Assembly: GCA_038501195.1 (NCBI GenBank) | Contig: JBBPUQ010000008.1 | Span: forward strand, 2,676,501 to 2,740,500 | Reading direction: 5' to 3' | From: Nemania diffusa | Lineage: Eukaryota > Ascomycota > Sordariomycetes > Xylariales > Xylariaceae | Length of the DNA stretch: 64,000 bases | In this document: positions 13,384-22,845 of the stretch, in pieces | Layout: the number at the start of each line of letters is the position of its first letter | Position numbering within the stretch: position 1 is the first letter of the stretch | The notes under the pieces: generated by a model | What the model saw: only the letters and a program-made list of their open reading frames with translations | Told to the model about the DNA's origin: nothing | Databases searched by the model: none | Translations under genes and position numbers: made by a program

Positions 13384-15701
13384 TCGCTATTACGACTAGC
13401 ATATACATTATTGCCTCCAAACATCTGTTCGAAATAAGTGGCCGTGTAAATCCAGAGAGTCCAATCAGGTTGCTTCCATGTTTAGATCACAAATGGGGGT
13501 TTATGCAAGATTTGCAACCTGCTACGGGAATAGGCTTGCAATTCAGAACGGCGTTGGCATTTATACGCTGACCTGGTGAACGGCGTTGACATGGTTATAC
13601 ATGGTTATGAAGGAGATTATGCGAACGTCGATGTTCGCCTGGCTACCATGTGCCTCTGAATTGCTTTCTCGTATTATTGAATGGTGAGAGACTTTAGAGG
13701 GTAGCCTGGTTGGCTAAGAGTCGAGTATAGGCACACTGATACTGTTTCATTGCTATGGCAATACATGCTATCAGTTTATTATGCAAGCCGTAGACTCCAA
13801 ATATCTTAAATTATACCCAGAATTATCTTGACTTGGTAGAGTGTCCTACAATCCTCTACACACTAATCAAGCTTCTATACCGTGATTTGTTACTTATACA
13901 ATAGTGCTACAGTCAGTAATTATGTTGGTGTAGACTACTTACCTCGAGTACTCAGTCGTAGCTATCTCAGGGCGTGTATATTACGTTAAATATGAGAGCA
14001 GGTGCTTGATCCTGGCTAAAACCTATATGTAACATATGTTCTCAGACTCTGATTTTCTCCTGGCTTAGTAGCAATCATTACATATCACGGTATTAAGAAG
14101 TCTCCTTCCGCGTCTGATCCCCGGCCAACTGAAGAGAACGACTTCTGAACCGCCGGTATTGGAGTTCTATTGGCGCACGACTACAGACATCCCCGTAGTT
14201 TCAACTAGGATATCCGTGGGTTTCAGCGGCTCTTTGGAATATTACCTTTCACTTTCATGTTTTTCCTTGTTGTTTGTATCTAGGGGTTTTATTACGAACA
14301 CCCATACTTCGTCTGCTTCACTTAAGAAACGCCGCGCGGGTTGAGGGTGAGTTTACACGACGACGTTTAACTAGACATGGCGTATTCCTATAATGCGTAG
14401 CTATATTATGATTCCAAGCTTTAAACAGTAACGGGAGTCCTTTATTAAACCAACAAGGCAAATGTATAGACACTTCAAGGGGGTAGTTGTATTGTTGTTC
14501 CCTGTGTCAGTGGCAAAAGTTAGCTACCCCGTCCGTGTTTGCAACGTGCAAATATACAGCATCTATAGATCGAAGGGCGTGTGCGCTCTAAAGTTACCGA
14601 GTCACCCTCTCGTCCCTCAAAATACACATTCTCACGATATCGAACTTGTTGGCACTCCCCTAGGTCGGAAGGGTACTTCGTAGATTAGCTTCCTGAAACG
14701 TCTTTTTGAAGTTGTCCTTCTAGCAACGGCGACTACCCGGGCTTGAGCCATTAGAGTGCAATGTCGAATTTTTATCCTGGCTGCCCCGCTGGCGTACCAC
14801 AATCGGTTTTTGAATTTGGGTTCTTATGCATGTTCGCGTCTTCTTTCTTCTGCCGATATCCATTCGTTCCACGGTCCGACGCAGGTCGGGTGCAATGATC
14901 TAGTTGCCGCTCTCATTCTTCCCGTTTATGAACTGGTCGCGTAGGTCACACAAGTGCGGCTAACGGGGTTTCTTGCGGTATATTCAGACGTCACCGGAAT
15001 AAATACCGTGTTATGTGCCGACTACCTTTCCCGATGTCGTCGACTCTCCTACAGTTGAGTTTTGAGCGAGCCACGTAGCCTTAGCCACCCCTTAATTTAT
15101 TAGCTGAAGGGCTACAAGACTTCGTGCGACGTCAAAAACAGGACTGGTCTATTTTCATGGAAGACATGAAAGGGTAAATGCACTTGAGAGCGGGACCAGT
15201 AGTTTGAGATCGCGGTAGGAGGCCGCCATATCGGGGAGATACCTGTGAGCGGATCGCTCACCAACACACGATCGAGTGGGGGAATCTAGCAAGTTATACG
15301 GGACGTACGGGAAGACGCCTACAAGTCAGACTCTCAAGATGGCGCGCTTGACCATGAGAGTGTATTGGTGACGCATAAAGAAGATAAAACCTCCACCTTC
15401 ATCGTCTTCATGCCTAACTCAAGGGATCACTTCAGCGCCTACGGGATACACTTACACGAAACCCTGTCATTATTGTTTAAGATAGGACAACCTGGGGGTA
15501 GGCTGCTTTTGCCCGGTATTACAACGAAGGAAGCATTGTTGAGGTGACCATACCAGGTAAGGGCCCCAAACCACTACCTTGAATTTGTCCGAGGCGTGGT
15601 GTGTTACTGTGGGGTACTAACTGTATGATTTTAGGGTTGTCTGATCTACACATAGTGGCATTGGCAGATACCTTCTATCGTAGCCGTGTCTGCCCGCGAT
15701 C
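13384..15701. other. Gene-poor 2.3 kb region
   Basis: Downstream of TOR lies mixed-composition DNA with only short frames (for example 14159-14344, 14462-14683, 15365-15547) that show no domain, signal peptide or splice pattern. The first 700 bases are probably TOR 3' flank and are A+T-rich. From about 14.4 kb base composition is more even, but I recognise neither a gene, a transposon terminus nor an RNA. It may contain remnants too decayed to name. Confidence 0.45.
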
Positions 15702-15989
15702 ATGTGTCGGCACGTCAAGACACTATCATACTGCCAGAGCTGCGAGACACAACTGGCAGAGAGCAGCAGCAGGCAATGGTGCCGGGAAGCGTATATGAGA
15801 GGCCATTTTGGGCGCTGCAGCATGGGTGTGCGCCAGGCTGAGGAGGACTACCGTGGCAAGGAGTGCCGGTCGTGCATAGAGATACGCGAAAGGGCCATGG
15901 ACGAACTTGACATGGACGATCTGGCTAAGAAGAGGCTGGGCTGGACGAGGGGGCAGGGCAGTGACGACGATGGCGGGTACGGTTGGTGA
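15702..15989 (+). CDS. Small Cys-rich hypothetical protein
   Basis: Single-exon frame of 95 residues starting MCRHVKTLSYCQSCET. It has seven Cys in the first 60 residues (Cys 2, 11, 14, 27, 39, 54 and 57), including CxxC pairs at 11/14 and 54/57 that could bind zinc, then an acidic Asp/Glu/Arg segment and a Gly/Asp-rich tail ending GGYGW. There is no signal peptide, so it is probably cytosolic or nuclear. Small intracellular proteins with an MC...C.C start and a GRC...C.C centre occur as uncharacterised families in filamentous fungi; that resemblance is from memory. It stands alone in a gene-poor interval. It could be a chance ORF. Confidence 0.42.
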   Translation: MCRHVKTLSYCQSCETQLAESSSRQWCREAYMRGHFGRCSMGVRQAEEDYRGKECRSCIEIRERAMDELDMDDLAKKRLGWTRGQGSDDDGGYGW

Positions 15990-17128
15990 TATGTTGCCGT
16001 ATAAGACGGGACCTGGAGAGATGGTGTGTGGTATCCTCAGGGTAGGATGTCGGATAAGCTATCCCTGTCTTTACATACCATCGTCTACATATTAGATTCG
16101 ATACCGGTGAATAATTCAGGTTAAAAGACAGACATTGGATAGAGACCAGAGCTATCGGTCGTCATCCGTGCCACGATCACGAGAGATGTCCGAAAACTGA
16201 TGGGATGGATTTCCTGTGATTTGCGTCGCATAATTCTGGAAACTTGCCCTGGTCTAGGATATATAATTTGGATTTGATCGGGGTAGACGCAGTAGCCACT
16301 TGTTTCTTTATTCCCTCGTCACGAAACGTCACTGTCCATCACTGTGCCCTCGAGCCTATGTACTCACTTCCATAGCGCAGCTGACGATGGCTCACTAAGC
16401 CTGACCCGCCACCGGTATAAGCCGCTCCTTAATACTACCTAGCTAGAGAATCGCTGTGGCTGTGAGCCCCACCTGCGGCGATGGCGCCCGCTTTGAGCTA
16501 CAGCTCATAGCACATCATTCTAATGAATTGAGAAGGAATGTATTTTGTTCTCCGAGGAAGGAGGAAAATGAGAGAATAGAAGCCAAAACATATAAAAGTA
16601 TGAATTATATAATATATTTATACGCTGACTATTTATATTTTACAACCTGCAAGCACGTGCTCCAATGTATTAAGCCTTACAGTGCCTTTATTTTATTGTC
16701 AAGCTTTTTCGCGTAGCGCAGGTTATCTCTTTAAGTGCCGCCCTCGCACCGCGACTTTGTGGTGCCCAATTTTATACATATACACCCAATAAAACAATTA
16801 TCCGAGCATGCTTTTATACTCTTATTGGGTGTATATAAATAAAACTGGGCACCACAAAGTCGCGGTGCGAGGGCGGCACTTAAAGAGATAGATACCTCTC
16901 TTTAGAGGTTGAGGAACAAGGTGTATTATTCTGGTAGCGTGAAGCTCAGACCAGTTCCACTATCCTAACGGACGGTTCTCCACAATCCTCTCTGCACTCT
17001 AGCCACAACCAAGCCACAGGTACTCTTGCCGCCACTTATCATTACCTAGGTACCCTCTACTATGCAGCAAACCTTTTCGTTCTGGATTACCATTCGATCT
17101 AGGATCAACATTGAAGCGAAACAGCAAG
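15990..17128. other. Intergenic region around the MITE
   Basis: Apart from the palindromic element at 16724-16890, this stretch has no supportable gene. The frame at 16456-16716 is low-complexity A+T-rich sequence at its 3' end. The last 200 bases are pyrimidine-rich and serve as the NSA2 promoter and 5' UTR. Confidence 0.5.
16724..16890. mobile_element. Palindromic MITE-like element (about 167 bp)
   Basis: Two nearly perfect inverted arms of about 67 bases, 16724-16790 and 16822-16890, are separated by a loop of about 31 bases. The outer arm (TATCTCTTTAAGTGCCGCCC and its complement), the central CGCACCGCGACTTTGTGGTG and the inner ATACACCCAATA all recur in reverse complement with only a few changes in an A+T-rich patch. 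The ends can be read as TA followed by TCTCTT... and ...AAGAGA followed by TA, which would match the TA target duplication of Tc1/mariner MITEs. There is no ORF inside. The class is inferred from structure only. Confidence 0.75.
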
Positions 17129-18147
17129 ATGCCACAAAACGAGTACATACAAAGATGGCAGAAGCTACACGGGAAGCGGTTTGTGCTTTATAATCTACCT
17201 GTACTATGGTGCACAATCTAATCCGACGCTAATCTTGCTCATCTTTGACAGGTTGGACCATGAGGAGAAAACCCGGAAGCGCCTGGCGCGTGAGGGCCAC
17301 AAGCGGTCAGAGGATGCGCAGAATTTAAGAGGGCACAGGGCCAAGATGATGCATGCAGAACGGCGCGCCGAGAAGATCCAGATGCGGAAAAAAATCAAAG
17401 CCCTCGAGGAGCGCAATGTCAAGTCGACCGATGCAAAGGAACCTTCCAATCCTCTCCCCCATTACCTCTTGGACCGCAACAACCCAGATTCTGCCAAAGC
17501 CCTTTCTTCGTCTATAAAGCAGAAAAGAAACGAAAAAGCTGCTCGCTTCTCAGTGCCCCTCCCGAAAGTGCGCGGTATCTCCGAGGAGGAAATGTTTAAA
17601 GTTCTTAAAACGGGCAAGAAGACGCATAGAAAGGCTTGGAAGAGAATGATCGCCAAACCGACATTCGTAGCCCCAGGCTTTACGAGACAGAACCCCAAGT
17701 TCGAACGATTCATTAGGTACTACTCAGTTCTCTGCTGTGTGAGTGTCTCGCTCTAACCCTCGCAATAGACCCATGGGCCTCCGACAGAAGTCAGCCCATG
17801 TTAGCCACCCAACGTTGGGCATTACCGTCAAGCTTCCCATTATAGGAGTTAAAAAGAACCCTCAGCAACCTCTATACACATCTCTCGGCGTTTTAACACG
17901 AGGCACTGTCATAGAGGTTAATGTGAGTGAACTGGGGTTGACAACCGCTTCTGGTAAAGTTGTTTGGGGTAGATACGCACAGATTACTAGTACGTATAAA
18001 ATACGACAATGATGAGGCTATATCGGCGCAGTGCTAACCAGGCCCCAGATAATCCAGAGAATGACGGCGCCGTGAATGCGTAAGACTCCGTTTTCAGCAA
18101 TAGCTATGATATCCTACTAACTCGCACCTAGGCTCCTTCTTGTTTAA
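17129..18147 (+). CDS. nsa2: Ribosome biogenesis protein NSA2 (eS8-like fold)
   Basis: Nuclear pre-60S assembly factor needed for late large-subunit rRNA processing. Five exons: 17129-17178, 17252-17716, 17769-17989, 18049-18079, 18132-18147, giving about 260 residues against 261 in budding yeast. The N-terminus [17 protein letters not shown] is in exon 1 and continues [20 protein letters not shown]. The core [20 protein letters not shown] and the C-terminal domain with [20 protein letters not shown] are nearly invariant in the family. The family C-terminus NAVLLV is recovered only by joining two very small exons (31 and 16 nt), both with good GTACGT or GTAAGA donors. All introns have CTAAC or CTAAT branch sites. 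The assignment is firm; it stands 3.7 kb downstream of TOR, which controls ribosome synthesis. Confidence 0.95.
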
Positions 18148-19562
18148 GACGACGGTATGAAGATTGAAGGAAAAGTATCTTGCAAGCATGGGCACATATA
18201 TTAATTAAGGGTATGGGTATGAGCGAGATCACTCGAGGAAGCGGGCACGGATCCGTCACACTTCCTAGAACAGAATATGAGATAGTCTAGTGCTTGTAAA
18301 CTAGCTAGGCCTTCGTATCACTATAGATAATATCGGCCAGTCTTCTTCAAGCACTCACCAATACCTTGCGCTTGGTATCATTTTGTGACAAGGCCTTGTA
18401 CTCAAGGCTTTGGAACAAGTGTTTTAATTCCGGCACTCATTCTCTTCGGGTTCAAAAAGTCTCTAGTTTCTTATTTTTCTCTACAGCGTAACCTCGTCCT
18501 TTACTCCCCCACGTATAGACAGTCCTCGGGGCTTCCTATTCTCGGTTGAGATCCGATTATGGACCTCCTCTACAGAGATCTTTGCCTGGCACTCTATCGC
18601 AGCTAATAGCCCTCTTATCTATAATTGCGTGTCTCAGTCCCTAAAGGGAGTTTGAGCTGCTTCAGACTCTATATGGCTCGTAGTTATGTGGCCCTGTTGT
18701 TGTTGTATTCTTTGACGCCTGTGCCGGAGGGTCTCCAAGCTGCCCTTCCTAGAGGAACTAGGGCCGTGCTAAGCCGGTCTATTATACTAATATGTATGTA
18801 TAATAAGTTCCCGTTTATTACATTCTGCCACTTGACGTATAGCGTTTCCGACTCTGCGTAAGCGTTTCTTACGCAGGTATTTTTGCGCCGGTTAAAAATA
18901 CTATTTTATATGAATTATGATATTTTATTTTATTTTAATACCCAATACATAGTACATTTCTAGTCACACCAGTAACCACAACCTGTTCCCAAATACAGGG
19001 TACCTATGTACAAAGCGCAGAATACAACAAGTTTCGGGTTGTCCCACAGCTTCTAGTTCATGACCCGACGTGCATAAAACGCTAAACCCGATTGCGCACG
19101 GCGCAGCAACAGGTATGACTCACACCACCTAGTTTCACTAGGTTGTGAGATTGCCTCGTTGGAAAAGGCGTTTTGCATACGCTATATTAAACTAGTGCAA
19201 TCAACATTGCTGGCTGCTAGGAGAGAAGTCCGATCCATACAGATAACCCTCCCCTGAAAGCCTCTTTAGTCCTACCTATAGGGACCCACCACTCCGCGGT
19301 TTCTGGGCCGCTATTGGACAGTGCGCTGTCCTTCGCCATAGCCTGCCCTTTGCTAAGCCTTCGTCCAGGCTATTCGCATACCTACCCAGGTACTGTGACA
19401 ACTTCAGACATTGCACTGTACACTTACTAATTCTGCCCGCCGAAAGTATTGTTGCCTGAAAAAAAAATACTAAAAGCTTATGTGTCCCGCCCGCACACAC
19501 CTTTCCATCTCTCCCATTCTTCCATTTCCCCCTCTACCCATAAACATAAACAAAACCACCAC
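18148..19562. other. Intergenic region upstream of the CPC1 leader
   Basis: About 1.4 kb with no supportable gene. It contains a pair of abutting hairpins at 18854-18901 and an A+T-rich patch at 18895-18960. From about 19490 the sequence turns C-rich and pyrimidine-rich, typical of a fungal promoter and leader. Confidence 0.5.
18854..18901. repeat. Two abutting perfect hairpins
   Basis: CTGCGTAAG / CTTACGCAG (18854-18862 and 18868-18876) enclose a 5-base loop. Immediately after, GTATTTTT / AAAAATAC (18877-18884 and 18894-18901) enclose a 9-base loop. Nothing coding overlaps them. They could be a transposon end or a structured RNA element; no function can be assigned. Confidence 0.6.
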
Positions 19563-19625
19563 ATGAATACTCGATGCACATTTCCAAGATGCGCTAAACA
19601 ACTAGATCCCCCGTCTCTCGCCTAG
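19563..19625 (+). promoter_or_regulatory. Upstream ORF 1 in the CPC1 leader (20 codons)
   Basis: An ATG at 19563 opens a 20-residue frame (MNTRCTFPRCAKQLDPPSLA) ending in TAG at 19623-19625. A nested 7-residue frame in another register (ATG 19574, stop ending 19597) also occurs. Both precede the GCN4/CPC1 coding region, where uORFs mediate translational induction on amino-acid starvation in yeast GCN4 and Neurospora cpc-1. Role is inferred from position and family knowledge. Confidence 0.6.
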
Positions 19626-19835
19626 CAGCAATCAGAGCTCTCGTAGCCACGCCGTCAGCATTCAGTCACCACAGTTAAACCGTGTAATCCCCACTCAACC
19701 ATTTCCCTCAGTTCTCCCTTCCCAGGTTGATCTGAACTTTGAAGCTATTCCCAGCTCCCGCGCAAGTTCTCAACACATTGCAACCATTCCCTCTCAAGAC
19801 TTTCCAGTCTTCACCACGGATTCCCCTCAGTCACC

Positions 19836-19958
19836 ATGGCGTCCCTCCAGTTCCCCAAGCCTGCCGGCACCATCCGCGCAACAGCACAGCTACCAGAGCC
19901 CCCCACAACAGGACTTCGTCTTGTTCGACTCGCCCCAACCCCCGAGAACAACCGTTAA
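19836..19958 (+). promoter_or_regulatory. Upstream ORF 2 in the CPC1 leader (40 codons)
   Basis: The ATG at 19836 has an excellent context (TCACCATGGC) and opens a 40-residue frame closing with TAA at 19956-19958, out of frame with the bZIP protein. A short first uORF followed by a longer second one is the layout of the cpc-1/cpcA translational switch, in which ribosomes that skip uORF2 under starvation reach the main start. The function is inferred; the bases are plain. Confidence 0.6.
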
Positions 19959-20292
19959 CCGTACTGCCTCGTCTGCCACCGCAGCAGCCTTTGGATCTCT
20001 AAACAGCAACCACACGAGCACTAGCACTAGCAATCGTGATCCGAGCACGTCTCCTGCTCTTCAAAATCAGCGCATACAGCAGATCATCCAAGCAACAGGG
20101 CACCAGTTTTCTCCTTCGGCTTTGACCAACCGGTTTAACTCTCCCGCGCAAAACCACAGTCAATCGCAACAGTTTTACGCACCCTTACCCACTTCACCCT
20201 CCGTCGCTCCGCTGAACCAGCAGACACGCTCTGCTCGTCCACCTGTACCTCTCTTCGCTCAAGGCATTGGTAATAAGCGGACACCGGCCAAT

Positions 20293-21039
20293 ATGGATCT
20301 TCAAGGTAAACTAGCCCCCTTCGTCCGTAGATATGACCAAGACTCACGCGATGTAGACGCCATGAACAGTCTTGAAGGCTTCACGCCGTTCGGAGGTGGT
20401 GCCTCGACCGCTTTCTCTTCACCAGCTATTAATGGGTGCGACCTGGATATGAGCTCTGTTTCAAGTTCCCACTTGGGCACAGTCTCGCCAGGCGAGCTGC
20501 TTATTCGCGAGCAGTTTTCAGCCCCAAATTCAAGTGCTTTCACCAACTTGACTACACCTTCCAACTTTGGCGAGTCTCCAGAGTTCGAGAACTACGAGGT
20601 TTCGCCTAACTTCGGTGACTTTGAGGCCGGCTCCACTGAGAACTGGTTTCCGCTCTTCCCGGAGAGCGCAATCACTGATCAGGCCACCGCGTCATTTGAG
20701 TCACCGATAGAGGCGCCTGCAGAGCTCGAGATTGCTGAAACCGACTCTCTGCCTCGTCGTAAATCGGGCAACTCCCCGCCATCGTCCCACAGCCACGGCC
20801 GACACTCGTCTGTCTCTGGCGTGAACTCTCGGCGGCGTGATAAGCCTCTACCTCCGATTATAGTTGATGATCCTAACGATAGCATCGCGATGAAGCGGGC
20901 GCGCAACACGCTTGCCGCTCGCAAGTCTCGTGAGCGTAAGGCTCAGAAACTAGAGGAGCTCGAGGAGAAGATCGCTAAGCTGGAAGAGGAGCGTGATCAT
21001 TGGAAGCGTATAGCGTTGAGTCGACCTAGTGGTGCATAG
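20293..21039 (+). CDS. cpc1: bZIP transcription factor CPC1 (GCN4 homologue)
   Basis: Activator of cross-pathway (general amino-acid) control. From the first in-frame ATG (20293, MDLQGKLAPFVRRYDQDSRD) the protein has 248 residues, near the 240-275 usual for this family. An acidic, Phe-rich activation region comes first, then a Ser/Pro stretch, then a C-terminal bZIP: basic region KRARNTLAARKSRERKAQKL, with the N-x7-R signature, and a leucine zipper of GCN4 type ending RIALSRPSGA. The same frame is open without an ATG back to 19606 and encodes protein-like Gln/Ser/Pro-rich sequence including QQDFVLFDSP at about 19903-19932, so an upstream start through splicing or a non-AUG codon is possible. 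Two uORFs precede it. Family identity is firm; the start is not. Confidence 0.85.
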   Translation: MDLQGKLAPFVRRYDQDSRDVDAMNSLEGFTPFGGGASTAFSSPAINGCDLDMSSVSSSHLGTVSPGELLIREQFSAPNSSAFTNLTTPSNFGESPEFENYEVSPNFGDFEAGSTENWFPLFPESAITDQATASFESPIEAPAELEIAETDSLPRRKSGNSPPSSHSHGRHSSVSGVNSRRRDKPLPPIIVDDPNDSIAMKRARNTLAARKSRERKAQKLEELEEKIAKLEEERDHWKRIALSRPSGA

Positions 21040-22845
21040 GGCTGACCAAACCGTCTTGGGTTCTTTCTTACACAGCTGTATGTTGTATGGCAGGGAACTG
21101 GAGGGATAGGCCTTGCCACCTCTTTTCTCTTTCAGGGAGGCAATGATGCCGGTCCTCTGCTATTGGTGCTTTGGACCGTGGCACTATTGCCGGGGGTTAT
21201 ATGATGTTTCCGTGATGTCGTTTCATATCTTGTCGTCGCCTTTTTTCCTCTCAGGCAGACTAAAAAGTTGAATTGTGGCTTATGTGTTACATGAGCGTTG
21301 CCCTCTGTATCCCTAATGCCACAAGAGCGTATTGAGTATCTCTCCACCATCGGAAATTTTCTTAGAATTGACCTATATGTTAAAACCCCACTACTCTCTT
21401 GACTGTTATCCTGTGTCTTATCAGTAGTGTTGGTCTTAAGGCATTACTCCCTCTGTGCCCCCAGTTTGGCTTCCGTAGCTTCTCGTCCTTCAGGTTGTTA
21501 AGTGCCTTCGTAAAGATGCCAAAGACCAGGCGTAGCGTATCAATTTTAGTAGATTAAGAATATGATAGTCGCACCTTCAGTGTGTACTAGATGACTTGTT
21601 TGAAGATCGTCTCGAAGTTGTTTCACAAGCTCGTCTTGTGTATTCCTGGCTTTCGTGTTTGTTGCCTGTATTGTATTCCTCCTTCGCTTGCTTGTGATTG
21701 TCTGTTACGGCGGGGTGTTTCTGACAAGAGAAGACGCAGAATAACGGCGGTGACCAACGGGTATTATGAGCTCGGAGCCATTGCAGACGCCTGCTGTGCT
21801 ATCGTGTTGTTTAGACTTGTTCATGCTTCGTGCGTGCCGTACTGTTACATGTATGAGACTGCCTACCTGAGAGGTGTGTGAGTGTATGTTAAGTGACGTT
21901 CACTTAACGAAAGACCAAGGACCAAGAAGCAGAAATGGGAGATGTGGTTTAGATAGACGTGGTCGAGCGTAGTATGAGAAGAAGGGAAAGGGGAAAGATG
22001 GAATGGTAGATAGCATGTGTCTATTTAGGCACGAGATATATGAATGACTGGGAGGTTAGGCTTCGAAGCTTGGTATAAATAGGAGCGACCGAGTGAGCCG
22101 GTGAGTAAATGAGGGAATCTGGCATCATAGCCGAGGCGGGATGCTGTCACCGCCACTAAGGATCTCGCGGTTCGCTACTTAGCAGCCGACCAACCCACCG
22201 GTTCGCACTTGCGGGTTCTCATCCCTTTATCTAGTCCGGCGGGACCAGCGGTCAGTTGATACCCGATTGATATAAATGAGTATTCTATGACTCAACCACG
22301 CCATGGAAGCATGAAGAACATAGAGTTGAGTGATCGACACCTAACTAGTAGGTGTAGGGTCTACATAAAGTAGATTTAGTTTACGTAGATAGAGAGATAG
22401 ATATAGGTATATATATGCGTGTGCGTGCGTGCGTGTGTGTGTGTGTAGATACCTTAGTAAGTGTTTTAACACCCACTTAATATCAATCACGTCACTCGGT
22501 GCAAGTGATCAGTTGTCTGTTGAGTCATCCATCTCGCGATAAACTTAGCTGCCCACCTACTTAATCGTCCCAATTGTATTACGGGCACATAGTGGATCAT
22601 CACCACATTATGCTGGCTACGGCGGGATAGCTCAACCTAAAATATTTCACGTCATGTACGTCGTAAATGCTATAATTTGCCAAATATCGGAAGACTTGGG
22701 TAATCTAGGTAAATGACAGAGGTATGTTAATACGGTATGTGGAGATAGCAAAAAGAAGGTTTTTTCTCTTTTTTGAATTTGTGAGTTTGTAGATGACACA
22801 TGTGTAACATTTGCCTCCCATCTCTGCCTTTCTACGTGTTTCTTT
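21040..22845. other. Intergenic region with a GT-rich microsatellite
   Basis: This 1.8 kb separates CPC1 and GCN20, whose 3' ends face each other. A frame at 21591-21881 encodes Cys-rich but featureless sequence and probably lies in a 3' flank. A simple (GCGT/GT)n tract lies at about 22416-22446 after a GATA/TATA-rich patch. No gene, RNA or mobile element is recognised. Confidence 0.5.
22416..22446. repeat. GCGT/GT microsatellite
   Basis: Alternating GCGT units pass into a run of GT dinucleotides, ending in GTGTGTAG. Simple sequence repeat in non-coding DNA; likely length-polymorphic. Confidence 0.85.

Noticed and set aside
18854..18901. Helitron 3' hairpin
   Set aside because: No CTRR terminus follows the hairpin and no helicase coding sequence or matching 5' TC end was seen.
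21591..21881. 96-codon Cys-rich plus-strand frame downstream of CPC1
   Set aside because: No signal peptide, domain or regular Cys spacing; it probably lies in the 3' flank of CPC1.
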